A stretch of DNA of 12,272 nucleotides from Alphaproteobacteria bacterium (GCA_026400595.1 JAPLOT010000244.1:1-12272); one strand, 5' to 3'; shown: positions 1 to 10,490, counted from the first letter of the stretch. Notes: generated by a model not told the origin, from the sequence alone. Made by a program: numbers and translations.

Positions 1-596
1 GGCCGGTGCAGCCAGTTGTCGGTGCAGGAGCCCCAGGGCGAGATTTCCTCGTTGCGGTCGATGTAATTGCCGATGGCGATGGTGGGCCAGTCGGCGCCCT
101 TCTCCCACGTGGCCGCGAGCGCCGTCGACCAGCCGTCGCCGCCATCGAAACCCCAGGCCGCATTGGCGGGCTCGAAGCGGCAGCCGCCCAGGCCGCGCAT
201 AGCGAGGTTCTCGCCCACGCGCAGCAGCACGAGATCCATGATGCCGTCATTGTCGATGTCGAGGGGATAGGCGCCGGTGATCTTGTCGCGCTCGAGCCCG
301 CTCTCGAAGGGTTTGAAGCTCAGGCTGCTGCCGCGCGTGCTGGCATTCACGTAGAACTTTGCCGGCGCTGCGCCGCCCGCAAGGAAAAGGTCGTCGAAGC
401 CGTCGTCGTTGCAGTCGAAGGCGGCAGCGCCGCCGCCGACCATGTACTCCCACTCGCCCTCGTAGGCGCTGTCGATGCCCGCGGCCTTGGTTTCCTCGGC
501 GAAGCGCGGCATGGCGATCTCGCTGCCCAAAGCTGCGGGCGATGCGGCGATCGCCGCCACGAGAGACAGAACGGACAGGCAGGCTTTCCATGTCAT
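1..596 (-). CDS. Secreted FG-GAP/VCBS (CRTAC1-like) repeat protein, partial
   Basis: The gene starts at ATG 596-594 and runs off the left edge, leaving 198 codons with no stop. The first ~24 residues form a Sec-type signal peptide (basic MTWK start, hydrophobic core, cleavage near ALG/S). The mature part shows FG-GAP/VCBS blade features: Ca-binding-like loops FDCNDDGFDDLFLAGG (60-75) and LDIDNDGIMDLVLL (112-125), plus a weaker IGNYIDRNEE near the edge. These repeats build beta-propellers in exported proteins and resemble CRTAC1-family sequences. The start lies 3 nt after the stop of the haloperoxidase-like gene, so the two are probably co-transcribed and translationally coupled. The role is unknown; a scaffold or binding partner for the neighbouring exported enzyme is inference only. 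The rest of the gene is outside the window. Confidence 0.82.
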   Translation of the reverse strand, partial: MTWKACLSVLSLVAAIAASPAALGSEIAMPRFAEETKAAGIDSAYEGEWEYMVGGGAAAFDCNDDGFDDLFLAGGAAPAKFYVNASTRGSSLSFKPFESGLERDKITGAYPLDIDNDGIMDLVLLRVGENLAMRGLGGCRFEPANAAWGFDGGDGWSTALAATWEKGADWPTIAIGNYIDRNEEISPWGSCTDNWLHR

Positions 597-599
597 GAC

Positions 600-1919
600 T
601 CAGACCCTCGTCTGCAGTGCGTTGCTGGCAGCGCCCACGCAGCGGCCCTGTTCAAGCCCGCGTTCGATGGCGGCGCGGAAGTGGATGCCACCGTAAAGCC
701 GCGAGAGGCCGGCCTCGTCGGCCGCGGCCCAGAAGCTGGAGAACGAGCGCGGCTTCAGGCCGTCACGCTCGTGCGTTGTGTCCACAAAGGCAAAGTTCTC
801 GCCGAAGAAGGCCGTCAGGACCGTGGCCGCCGCGCCAGACTGCGTGCTGTGGCCGCTGGGATACTCGGGGAAAGGCGGCGTGATGAGGATCGCCTCCCAC
901 TTGGGATCGATCACCCGGCGGATGTAGGTGATGGGGCGCAGCAGATCGAATTCGAACTTGCTCTTCCAGCAGGCGATGAAGGCATCGGCGAGGGTCACGC
1001 CGATCCGTGCCAGTAGATCTACAGAGCGCTCGAGATCGGCTTTCTCCGTTTCCAGCACCGACAGCGCGATGGCAAGCCAGTGACCGGGCGGCGTCGGCGA
1101 CAGCATCGGATCGTCCGACCAGAAGCGCGCGATGGCGCGCTGCTCGGGCGTCAGGGTTTTCACCGTCTCATAGACCTCGAAGGCTTCCTTGTAGAAGGCC
1201 GAGGACACGTCCTCGCTATAGGCGGGCGGCGGCGGCAGCGGGCAGGCCGCGCCATCGCGCATGGCGAAGGTCCGGTTGTTGCCCCAGCCGGGCAGAAGCG
1301 GAACCTGCTGCTGCTTGATCGGACTGGTCGGCACCCAGCGGCCGGGGCCTGCAGTGAGGGTGTATTCGTAAGGAAATCCCATGTTCTCGATCACGGCGCC
1401 GCCGTCGCTGGCCGACCAGGCGATGACGTGATCGGCAATGGCCTTGCCATGCGCCTCGCTGCGCATCATCACCTCTGGCGCAAGGCCGGCGCTGACTTCA
1501 GCAGCGAGTTTCGCCCCGAGTGCGCCCATGGCGCGCTGACCGGTCGGGCCGGTGTTGCCGAAAAGGCTTGCGACCGCCGCTGTCATGGCGGCATTGACGA
1601 TGACGCCTTCATCATACTGGGCCCCTGCCTCGCGCTGCGGCACTGCAGTCAGACCGTTCAGCTGGCCTTGCAGCGACCGCAGCTCCGGATTTCCGCTCGC
1701 AGCAGACTCGAAGGCCGTCACGCCGAGATAGGCGAAAGCCCTGCTGGCGACGGGGGGCGAATAGGTGGCGGTATGGCGCACCAGTTCCAGCACCAGCTTG
1801 TACCAGGTGCGCAGCACGGCTTCGGGCGGACGTGACTTCTCAGCGGCCACAACACCGTGGCCACTGCTTGCCAATGCAGCCAAACCAAGCCCAAGTGCAA
1901 GCCGCCGCGACACCCTCAT
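600..1919 (-). CDS. Vanadium-dependent haloperoxidase / PAP2-fold enzyme, probably Tat-exported
   Basis: This 439-residue protein carries the full vanadate (or phosphate) pocket signature of the haloperoxidase/PAP2 superfamily: K-x6-RP at K321-R328-P329, PSGH at 354-357, and SR-x5-H at S406-R407...H413. The haloperoxidases oxidise halides with H2O2; related PAP2 enzymes are phosphatases, and the pocket alone does not decide between them. The length and the wide spacing from K-x6-RP to SR-x5-H fit bacterial vanadium haloperoxidases better than small membrane PAP2 proteins. The N-terminus MRVSRRLALGLGLAALA resembles a twin-arginine signal with cleavage near VAA. The chosen ATG has a strong AAGGAGT ribosome site 7 nt upstream; an open frame to 2015 is a non-conserved extension. 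It lies 34 nt after the ROK frame's final stop and 3 nt before the FG-GAP gene. Confidence 0.85.
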   Translation of the reverse strand: MRVSRRLALGLGLAALASSGHGVVAAEKSRPPEAVLRTWYKLVLELVRHTATYSPPVASRAFAYLGVTAFESAASGNPELRSLQGQLNGLTAVPQREAGAQYDEGVIVNAAMTAAVASLFGNTGPTGQRAMGALGAKLAAEVSAGLAPEVMMRSEAHGKAIADHVIAWSASDGGAVIENMGFPYEYTLTAGPGRWVPTSPIKQQQVPLLPGWGNNRTFAMRDGAACPLPPPPAYSEDVSSAFYKEAFEVYETVKTLTPEQRAIARFWSDDPMLSPTPPGHWLAIALSVLETEKADLERSVDLLARIGVTLADAFIACWKSKFEFDLLRPITYIRRVIDPKWEAILITPPFPEYPSGHSTQSGAAATVLTAFFGENFAFVDTTHERDGLKPRSFSSFWAAADEAGLSRLYGGIHFRAAIERGLEQGRCVGAASNALQTRV

Positions 1920-1926
1920 CACCACT

Positions 1927-1933
1927 ACTCCTT
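1927..1933 (-). promoter_or_regulatory. Ribosome binding site fixing the haloperoxidase start
   Basis: AAGGAGT on the minus strand lies 7 nt before the ATG at 1919-1917. It is the best Shine-Dalgarno match in the area. It supports starting at 1919 rather than at the upstream end of the open frame (2015), which would remove the signal peptide from the N-terminus. Confidence 0.8.
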
Positions 1934-1953
1934 CGTCTCCAAAGCCAACAGCA

Positions 1954-3201
1954 TCACACCGCCTGCTGCAGCGCAAAGGCTTCCTTGCCGACCGGCCCAC
2001 CGGAAAACACCTCACGATCCAGTTCGCGCAGGGCGCTGTCGATGCTCCCCTTGATGATCATATCGGTATCGATGGGCACTGTATCGATTACCAGATTCTG
2101 CCGGAGTTCCGCCACCACGCCGTCCGCGATGGCCTACATGAGGTGTGGCCGGATGAGTTCGATGGCGTGCGTGCCGGGACCGGACAGCACAATGCGGGTC
2201 GGGTTGAGGAGCGCCACCAGGCGGGCAAGACCATAGCCCACGGCCTGACCTGCCTTGCGGTAGGCCTCCATTGCCCGCGGTTCACCTGCGCGGGCCTGGC
2301 TTTCCAGCTTCCGCATGGTCTCGACCGGCACGCCCGAGAGCGGCGGTGGCGTTGAATCATCATCCGTGCCGGCACTTCGAAGAATGCCATAGTCCGCAGC
2401 ATAGGCCTCGACGCAGCCGCGCCGGCCGCAGCGGCACAGCGCGCCGCCCGGCAGATGGTTCATGTGGCCGAACTCGGCAGCGGCCCCGGTTGGGCCATGA
2501 TAAACCTTGCCATCCAGGATGAGGCCCATTCCCACGCCATAGCCCATGAAGACCACGGCACTGGTCTCTCCGCGCGACCGTTGATCCAGCCCCTCCGCGA
2601 TCATGTTGGCGTCGTTGGAGATGCTGCAGGCAATGCCCAGGGCCTTCTGAACCGGCTCCACGACAGGGATGTTCCGTGCACGGAAGGCCGGGCTCCACAT
2701 GATGGTGCCTGCGCGTGAATCGGCCACGCCCTGGATGGCGATGGCGATCCGCGCCAGCCGGCCGCGCGGAGATGGCGCCTCGGCCAGAAAGCCGGATATC
2801 TCGTCCGCCACGCGGCCGCCGAAGGCGGCGGCATCGGCGTCATAGGTGGCAAGCCGCGATGATCCGCGATGCAGGATCGTGCCGCGATAATCGGCGAGCG
2901 CCAACTCGATGCCGTCGATGGAGATCTTGACGGCAAGCACTTGCGCAGCACCAGGATCGAGGTCCAGCAAGGTCTGCGGCCGGCCGCGGCGGTTCGGTTC
3001 GGGCAGGATCTCGGCATCGTGCCGTTCGACGATGATCCCGTCGTCGATCAACTGGCTCGATATCGACGTAATGGAGGCAGGCGACAGTCCGGTCGACCGG
3101 CCAAGACCGATCCGCGCCTGCGGGCCCTGTCCTCGCAGCGTTTCCAGAACGATCCGACGGTTCTGCCGCCGCACCAGTTCGCTGTCGGCCTTCTCGCGCA
3201 T
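1954..3201 (-). pseudogene. ROK-family sugar-responsive repressor (XylR-like) with in-frame amber stop
   Basis: ROK repressors join a winged-helix DNA-binding domain to a sugar-kinase-like sensor. Here residues ~10-60 form the helix-turn-helix (ARIGLGRSTGLSPASITSI as recognition region). The ROK core follows, with a GYGVGMG loop (220-226) and the zinc motif GHMNHLPGGALCRCGRRGC (H246, C256, C258, C263). TAG at 2136-2134 ends translation after residue 355. The same frame continues for 59 codons of normal composition (AIADGVVAELRQNL...IDTDMIIKGSIDSALREL...) to TGA 1956-1954, giving a family-typical length of ~415. This looks like a nonsense mutation or sequence error; the 355-residue product could still bind DNA, because the HTH and zinc site are intact. 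Start ATG 3201 has only a close GGGAG upstream. The gene is divergent from xylFHG, which it probably represses. Confidence 0.8.
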
Positions 3202-3230
3202 GCTCCCACTCGTTGTGCAAGTGCTAACTG

Positions 3231-3299
3231 ATGTTGCATTGCACTATTTTTGTCTTGCTTATTTCTTATGTTGACTAGGATCGGAGTTTGATGCAACAT
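3231..3299. repeat. Separated inverted repeat ATGTTGCAT / ATGCAACAT, candidate operator pair
   Basis: The arms at 3231-3239 and 3291-3299 are perfect 9-bp inverted copies separated by 51 bp. A shorter related half, ATGTTG, occurs at 3268-3273. The right arm overlaps the -10 position of the candidate xylF promoter. A second weaker pair, GTGCAA (3215-3220) and TTGCAC (3239-3244), lies next to the ROK start. The placement would suit a repressor controlling both directions, but no known ROK consensus was matched, so operator function is inferred. Confidence 0.4.
3271..3299 (+). promoter_or_regulatory. Candidate xylF promoter
   Basis: TTGACT (3271-3276) matches a sigma-70 -35 box at 5 of 6 positions. 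A 17-bp spacer leads to CAACAT (3294-3299), a weak -10 with 3 of 6 matches. It lies ~130 bp before xylF. The weak -10 and the overlapping inverted-repeat arm make it plausible as a regulated promoter only. Confidence 0.35.
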
Positions 3300-3426
3300 T
3301 TTTTTGGACGCCGAAATAAAACAAGCAGCAAACGTCCATGGCCCAGGAACCCCATGCGCCCGGTGATACGAACCGGTTCAGGGAGGCGTCCCTTGGGGGC
3401 CACGAGGCTATGAGGAGGACCCAAGA

Positions 3427-4473
3427 ATGAACCGTAAGTTTCTGACACTGGCAGCCGGCGCTCTGATGCTCGGCATGTCGTCGATGTCGGCGCAGGCCGC
3501 CGGCAAGAACATCTGCGTGTCCTGGAAGACCTTCCAGGAAGAGCGCTGGAAGACCGACGAGGCGGCGATCAAGGCCGTGGTCGAAGCCGCTGGCAACAAG
3601 TATGTATCGGCCGACGCCCAGGGCTCTGCCGCCAAGCAGCTCACTGACATCGAAGGCCTGATCACCCAGGGCTGCAATGTCATTCTCGTCGTCGCCTTCG
3701 ACTCCGACGCCATTCTCCCGGCCTTCCAGGCCGCCGCCGACGCCGGCGTGAAGATGATTTCCTACGACGTTCTCGTCGAGCACCCCGACGCGCTCTACGT
3801 GACCTTCGACAACGTGGGCGTTGGCCGCCTGATGGCCAAGACCATGCTCGAGAAGGGCAAGTCCGAGGGCGACTTCGCCTTCATCAAGGGCGACAAGGGC
3901 GATCCGAACGCCACCTTCCTGTTCCAGGGCATCATGGAAGTGCTGAAGCCCAACATGGACGCCGGCAAGATCAAGAACGTCTGCGAAACCTTCACGGACG
4001 GCTGGAAGCCCGACGCGGCCCAGAAGAACATGGAGCAGTGCCTGACCTCGGTGAACAACAAGGTCGACGCGGTCATTTCGCAGAACGACGGCATGGCCGG
4101 CGGCGTGGTTGCCGCCCTCGAAGCCCAGGGCCTCGCCGGCACCGTGCCGGTCACCGGTCAGGACGGCGACAAGGCCGCGCTGAACCGCGTGGCGCTTGGC
4201 ACGCAGCTGGTGTCGGTCTGGAAGGACGCGCGCGTCCTCGGCAAGGCCGCCGCCGAATTCGCCAACCTGATCGCCGACGGCAAGGCCGCGACCGAACTTC
4301 CGGGCGTGGGCAAGTTCTCGGGCGGCGCCAAGGGCGTTGAAGTCAACGCCGTGTTGATCCCCCCGAACCCGATCACCCGCGACAATCTGAGCGATGTGAT
4401 CGATGGCGGCTGGATCAGCAAAGAGGAAGCATGCGCGGGTGTCGCGGCCGGCTCGGTCGCGGCCTGCAACTGA
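3427..4473 (+). CDS. xylF: Sugar ABC transporter substrate-binding protein, XylF family
   Basis: This is a periplasmic binding protein (Peripla_BP_4 type) that captures a monosaccharide, most likely D-xylose, and delivers it to XylH. The 348-residue precursor has a signal peptide ending near AQA/AGKN (residue 24). Features shared with E. coli XylF include the ERW strand early in the mature protein, YVTFDNVGVGRL, MEVLKPNMDAGKIK, TDGWKPDAAQKNMEQCLT, NNKVDAVISQNDGMAGG and GQDGDKAAL. Six cysteines, including three near or at the C-terminus, are more than is usual for these proteins and could form disulfides. ATG 3427 follows an AGGAGG ribosome site. It is first in the xylFHG operon, followed by a strong hairpin that would favour its mRNA over the downstream genes. 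Xylose specificity is inferred from family resemblance; related pentoses are possible. Confidence 0.88.
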   Translation: MNRKFLTLAAGALMLGMSSMSAQAAGKNICVSWKTFQEERWKTDEAAIKAVVEAAGNKYVSADAQGSAAKQLTDIEGLITQGCNVILVVAFDSDAILPAFQAAADAGVKMISYDVLVEHPDALYVTFDNVGVGRLMAKTMLEKGKSEGDFAFIKGDKGDPNATFLFQGIMEVLKPNMDAGKIKNVCETFTDGWKPDAAQKNMEQCLTSVNNKVDAVISQNDGMAGGVVAALEAQGLAGTVPVTGQDGDKAALNRVALGTQLVSVWKDARVLGKAAAEFANLIADGKAATELPGVGKFSGGAKGVEVNAVLIPPNPITRDNLSDVIDGGWISKEEACAGVAAGSVAACN

Positions 4474-4509
4474 TCTCGTTGCATCCTGCTGACGATTGAA
4501 ACATGATGG

Positions 4510-4545
4510 ACCGCGTCGCCCCACAGGGCGGCGCGGTTTCCTTTT
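4510..4545 (+). terminator. Terminator-like hairpin between xylF and xylH
   Basis: ACCGCGTCGCCC (4510-4521) pairs with GGGCGGCGCGGT (4526-4537) over 12 bp with one T-G wobble and a CACA loop. A T-rich tail, TTTCCTTTT (about 4537-4545), follows. This is a good intrinsic-terminator shape within an operon. It would act as a partial terminator or an mRNA-stabilising 3' hairpin, giving more binding protein than permease, a common arrangement in ABC sugar operons. Confidence 0.75.
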
Positions 4546-4592
4546 AGTAGAAGCACCGCAGCAAGCGGTCAGACGACTTGGGGAGGGACTTC

Positions 4593-5939
<1,347 letters not shown>

Positions 5940-5951
5940 GGGGAGGCAAGC

Positions 5952-6773
5952 ATGAACGCCAAGAAAGCAAGTTCGGCCAAGGTCCACGAGAACCGCGGGA
6001 CTCCCCTGGTGGAGATGAAGGACATCTCCATCGCCTTCGGCGGCATCAAGGCCGTGGACCATGCCTCGATCGACCTCTATCCGGGCGAGGTGGTGGGCCT
6101 GCTGGGCCATAACGGCGCCGGCAAGTCAACGCTGATCAAGATCCTGTCCGGCGCCTACAAGCGCGACCACGGCGAGATCTTCATCGAGGGAAAACCCGTC
6201 GCCATCAACAATCCGCGCGACGCCAAGGCGCAGGGCATCGAGACGATCTACCAGACCCTCGCCCTGGCCGACAACGTCGATGCGGCAGCGAACCTCTATC
6301 TCGGCCGCGAACTCCGCACCAAGTTCGGCACGCTGGATGACGTGGCGATGGAGGCGGAGTGCCGAAAGGTCATGGGACGGCTGAACCCGAACTTCCGGCG
6401 TTTCAAGGAGCCGGTAAAGGCACTCTCCGGCGGACAGCGGCAGTCGGTCGCCATTGCCCGGGCCATCCACTTCAATGCCCGCATCCTGATCATGGACGAG
6501 CCGACGGCGGCCCTTGGGCCCCAGGAAACGGCACAGGTCGGCGAACTGATCAAGCAGCTCAAGGCGGAGGGCATCGGCATCTTCCTCATCAGCCATGACC
6601 TGCATGACGTGTTCGACCTGGCCGACCGGCTGACGGTGATGAAGAACGGCCGGGTGGTCGGGACCGCGCACACATCGGATGTAGATCACGATGAGGTGCT
6701 GGGCATGATCATTGCCGGCAAGTGCCCGCCCAATGCCATTCCGGGGCCGGGCGCCCTGCGATCGGCGGCCTGA
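5952..6773 (+). CDS. xylG: Sugar ABC transporter ATP-binding protein, single-NBD XylG/FrcA type
   Basis: This 273-residue cytoplasmic ATPase would power import through XylH. All ABC motifs are present: Walker A GHNGAGKST (52-60), Q-loop Q101, signature LSGGQ (158-162), Walker B ILIMDEP (178-184) and H-loop SHD with H215. It holds only one nucleotide-binding domain, whereas E. coli XylG and RbsA are ~500-residue tandem proteins. The single-domain form resembles rhizobial XylG and FrcA, so it should work as a homodimer and is not truncated. The C-terminal tail ends in IPGPGALRSAA. The ribosome site GGGAGG lies 5 nt before ATG 5952. No clear terminator was found after the stop. Confidence 0.88.
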   Translation: MNAKKASSAKVHENRGTPLVEMKDISIAFGGIKAVDHASIDLYPGEVVGLLGHNGAGKSTLIKILSGAYKRDHGEIFIEGKPVAINNPRDAKAQGIETIYQTLALADNVDAAANLYLGRELRTKFGTLDDVAMEAECRKVMGRLNPNFRRFKEPVKALSGGQRQSVAIARAIHFNARILIMDEPTAALGPQETAQVGELIKQLKAEGIGIFLISHDLHDVFDLADRLTVMKNGRVVGTAHTSDVDHDEVLGMIIAGKCPPNAIPGPGALRSAA

Positions 6774-6807
6774 CGAGGTCCGGCGCAGTCCCGAATTTGG
6801 CGACCGA

Positions 6808-6821
6808 TTGATCTGGATCAA
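6808..6821 (+). promoter_or_regulatory. FNR/FixK-type box
   Basis: TTGAT-CTGG-ATCAA is an exact match to the palindromic consensus bound by FNR, FixK, FnrL and related Crp/Fnr regulators of low-oxygen or nitric oxide response. Its centre is ~41 bp before a predicted start site near 6855, set by a possible -10 CATGAT (6843-6848). That is the classic class II activation position. It sits 57 nt before the hemerythrin ATG. Confidence 0.75.
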
Positions 6822-6834
6822 AGCCCGGATTGAC

Positions 6835-6852
6835 CGCAATCGCATGATTGCG
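6835..6852. repeat. Perfect 7-bp hairpin CGCAATC-GCAT-GATTGCG
   Basis: The arms at 6835-6841 and 6846-6852 flank a 4-nt loop. The hairpin covers the proposed -10 of the hemerythrin promoter. It has no T-run, so it is a poor terminator for xylFHG; it may be a second regulator site or chance. Confidence 0.35.
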
Positions 6853-6878
6853 CTTTCACGTTGATTTCTGGCGGACTC

Positions 6879-7400
6879 ATGACACAGACATCCCGCGAGC
6901 GGACGGTGTTCGCCCGCAACCCGCTTGACATGATCATGCACCAGCATGCCATGCAGATGCAGCTCTGCGACATGCTGGAGCGGATCGCGGATGGGCTACC
7001 TGACGAGGTCGACCGCAGACTCTGTGCCCAGGCCGCATCCAGCCTGACCTATGACCTGCCGCTGCATCATCATAACGAGGAGACGGGCCTGTTCCCCCTG
7101 TTGCGCGAGAGGGCACTGCCCGAAGACCAGATCGAGAACATTCTCGGACGCCTTGCGACCGAGCATGTCACGGACACGGACTTTGCCAGCGAGATCGCCG
7201 AGTCGCTCGAAATCCTGGGCCGTGGCGACCGCGTGGGCAACCCCGACATGGTGGGTTACATGCTGCGCGGCTTCTTCGAGCGTTACCGCCGCCACGTGCA
7301 CTGGGAGAATACGCTGGTCATGCCGGTGGCCCGGATGCGCCTGACGCCCGAGGACCTTGAGGCGCTCACCCAGCAGATGGAGCGCAACCGCGGCGACACG

Positions 7401-7406
<6 letters not shown>
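6879..7406 (+). CDS. Hemerythrin (HHE) domain protein
   Basis: This 175-residue, probably cytoplasmic, four-helix protein has the histidine/acidic spacing of a non-haem di-iron hemerythrin domain: MHQH (H21, H23), LHHHNEE (H63-H65, E67-E68), EH (H96) and HVHWEN (H139, H141, E143). Hemerythrins bind O2 or sense or scavenge NO and iron; which applies here cannot be told from sequence. An FNR/FixK-type box upstream suggests induction when oxygen is low or NO is present, which fits the family. ATG 6879 is preferred to an in-frame TTG at 6861, although only a weak GGCGGA precedes it. Its stop overlaps the convergent P-type ATPase stop in the palindrome CTATAG. Confidence 0.83.
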
Positions 7407-9722
<2,316 letters not shown>

Positions 9723-9758
9723 CTTCAGTCCTCAGGCTGTTTCATCGCGATCGCTGGC

Positions 9759-9789
9759 CTTATAGACCTTCCCCGGCCAGACAGGTCAA
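9759..9789 (-). promoter_or_regulatory. CueR/MerR-type promoter of the copper ATPase gene
   Basis: On the minus strand TTGACC (9789-9784) and TATAAG (9764-9759) are separated by 19 bp, the over-long spacer typical of MerR-family activated promoters. The spacer region is covered by a dyad, GACCT (9787-9783) and AGGTC (9769-9765), with half-sites GACCTGTC and GGAAGGTC. These resemble the ACCTTCC...GGAAGGT halves of CueR sites. No cueR gene is in the window, so the regulator would act from elsewhere. Confidence 0.72.
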
Positions 9790-9805
9790 GCGCTGCGCCG
9801 GTCCG

Positions 9806-9820
9806 TTGCGCAAGGCGCAA
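9806..9820. repeat. Perfect inverted repeat TTGCGC-AAG-GCGCAA
   Basis: This 15-bp inverted repeat lies 73 bp before the DUF1989 ATG, in the divergent gap with the copper ATPase. A third TTGCGC occurs at 9847-9852, followed after 17 bp by AATTAT (9870-9875), a weak possible promoter for DUF1989. It could be a regulator site; no known consensus was matched. Confidence 0.35.
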
Positions 9821-9893
9821 TGCAGCCATGGCGACAACCGGCAGTGTTGCGCACCGCGTGGCATTGGCCAATTATTCAGGTGGAGGTCGGTCT

Positions 9894-10490
9894 ATGGCTC
9901 AATCTGTCCATCTCCCCGCACGACGCGGGCTTGCCCGTCCCATGAACAGGGGGCAGAGCGTCCGCGTGGTGAATACCCATGGCCAGCAGGTGGTCGACAC
10001 CTGGGCCTTTTCGCGCGACCAGATCCGCGAGTTCATGTCGATGGAGCATTCCCGTGTGCACATGGGCCGCGTCCAGCCCATCAAGGGTTCGACGCTGCTC
10101 AGCAACCGCCGCAATCCGATGCTGACCATCGTCGAGGATACGTCGGGCGGGGTGCATGACACGCTGATGGCGGCCTGCGACGGCTATCGCTACCGCATGC
10201 TTGGCTGCACCGGGCACCACGACAACTGCACCGAGAACCTGCACGCCGCGCTTGCAAGCCTCAATCTGCAGGCGCCGGAAACGCCGGCACCCCTCAACCT
10301 CTTCCAGAACTCCGCAGTCGGCAGCGATGGTTCGCTGGTGATCGCTCCGCCCATCGCACCGCCGGGCTCGCACGTGACGCTGCTGGCCGAGATGGACCTT
10401 GTGATCGTCTTCTCGGCCTGTCCGCAGGACATGATGCCAACCAATGGCGCCGACATGACGCCGAAGGATGTGGAACTGGTCTTCAGCTGA
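9894..10490 (+). CDS. DUF1989 (urea carboxylase-associated type) protein
   Basis: This 198-residue soluble protein fits the DUF1989/UAAP family, often encoded beside urea carboxylase or amino-group metabolism genes; its biochemical role is unsettled. Family-like segments are VRVVNTHGQQVVDTWAF (N-terminal barrel), MEHSRVHMGRVQPIKGSTLLSN, LGCTGHHDNCTENL with its Cys/His cluster, NLFQNSAVGSDGSL, and FSACPQDMMPTNG at the end. The Cys/His residues could bind a metal (inference). ATG 9894 follows GGAGGT at 6 nt. The open frame extends back to 9714, but that part overlaps the copper ATPase start and promoter and is not family-like. No urea carboxylase or allophanate hydrolase gene is nearby; its neighbour is the convergent ery operon, 3 bp away. 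Confidence 0.75.
   Translation: MAQSVHLPARRGLARPMNRGQSVRVVNTHGQQVVDTWAFSRDQIREFMSMEHSRVHMGRVQPIKGSTLLSNRRNPMLTIVEDTSGGVHDTLMAACDGYRYRMLGCTGHHDNCTENLHAALASLNLQAPETPAPLNLFQNSAVGSDGSLVIAPPIAPPGSHVTLLAEMDLVIVFSACPQDMMPTNGADMTPKDVELVFS

Larger units (their letters stand above)
3202..3426. promoter_or_regulatory. Divergent control region between ROK repressor and xylF
   Basis: This 225-bp gap holds no gene. Its ROK-proximal half is clearly AT-richer than its surroundings, as expected for two divergent promoters. Near xylF it contains a GAACCGGTTC palindrome (3370-3379) and a possible 5-bp hairpin, CCGGT (3360-3364) with ACCGG (3372-3376), both in the presumed leader. A good AGGAGG ribosome site (3413-3418) sits 8 nt before the xylF ATG. 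Confidence 0.65.

Noticed and set aside
6..1835. Plus-strand open frames across the FG-GAP and haloperoxidase genes
   Set aside because: They are antisense to genes with signal peptides and intact motifs; their products are Ala/Arg/Gly-rich with no recognisable domain.
3370..3379. GAACCGGTTC palindrome as ROK operator
   Set aside because: It lies well downstream of the likely promoter and has no second copy; it is noted only as a leader element.
3259..4524. Long open frame (421 codons) antisense to xylF
   Set aside because: It mirrors a well-supported gene in high-GC DNA, is histidine/glycine/valine-rich without motifs, and has no ribosome site of its own.
5952..6773. XylG as a truncated half of a tandem ATPase
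   Set aside because: All motifs of one NBD are complete and the length fits the single-domain rhizobial XylG/FrcA type; no second-domain remnant follows.
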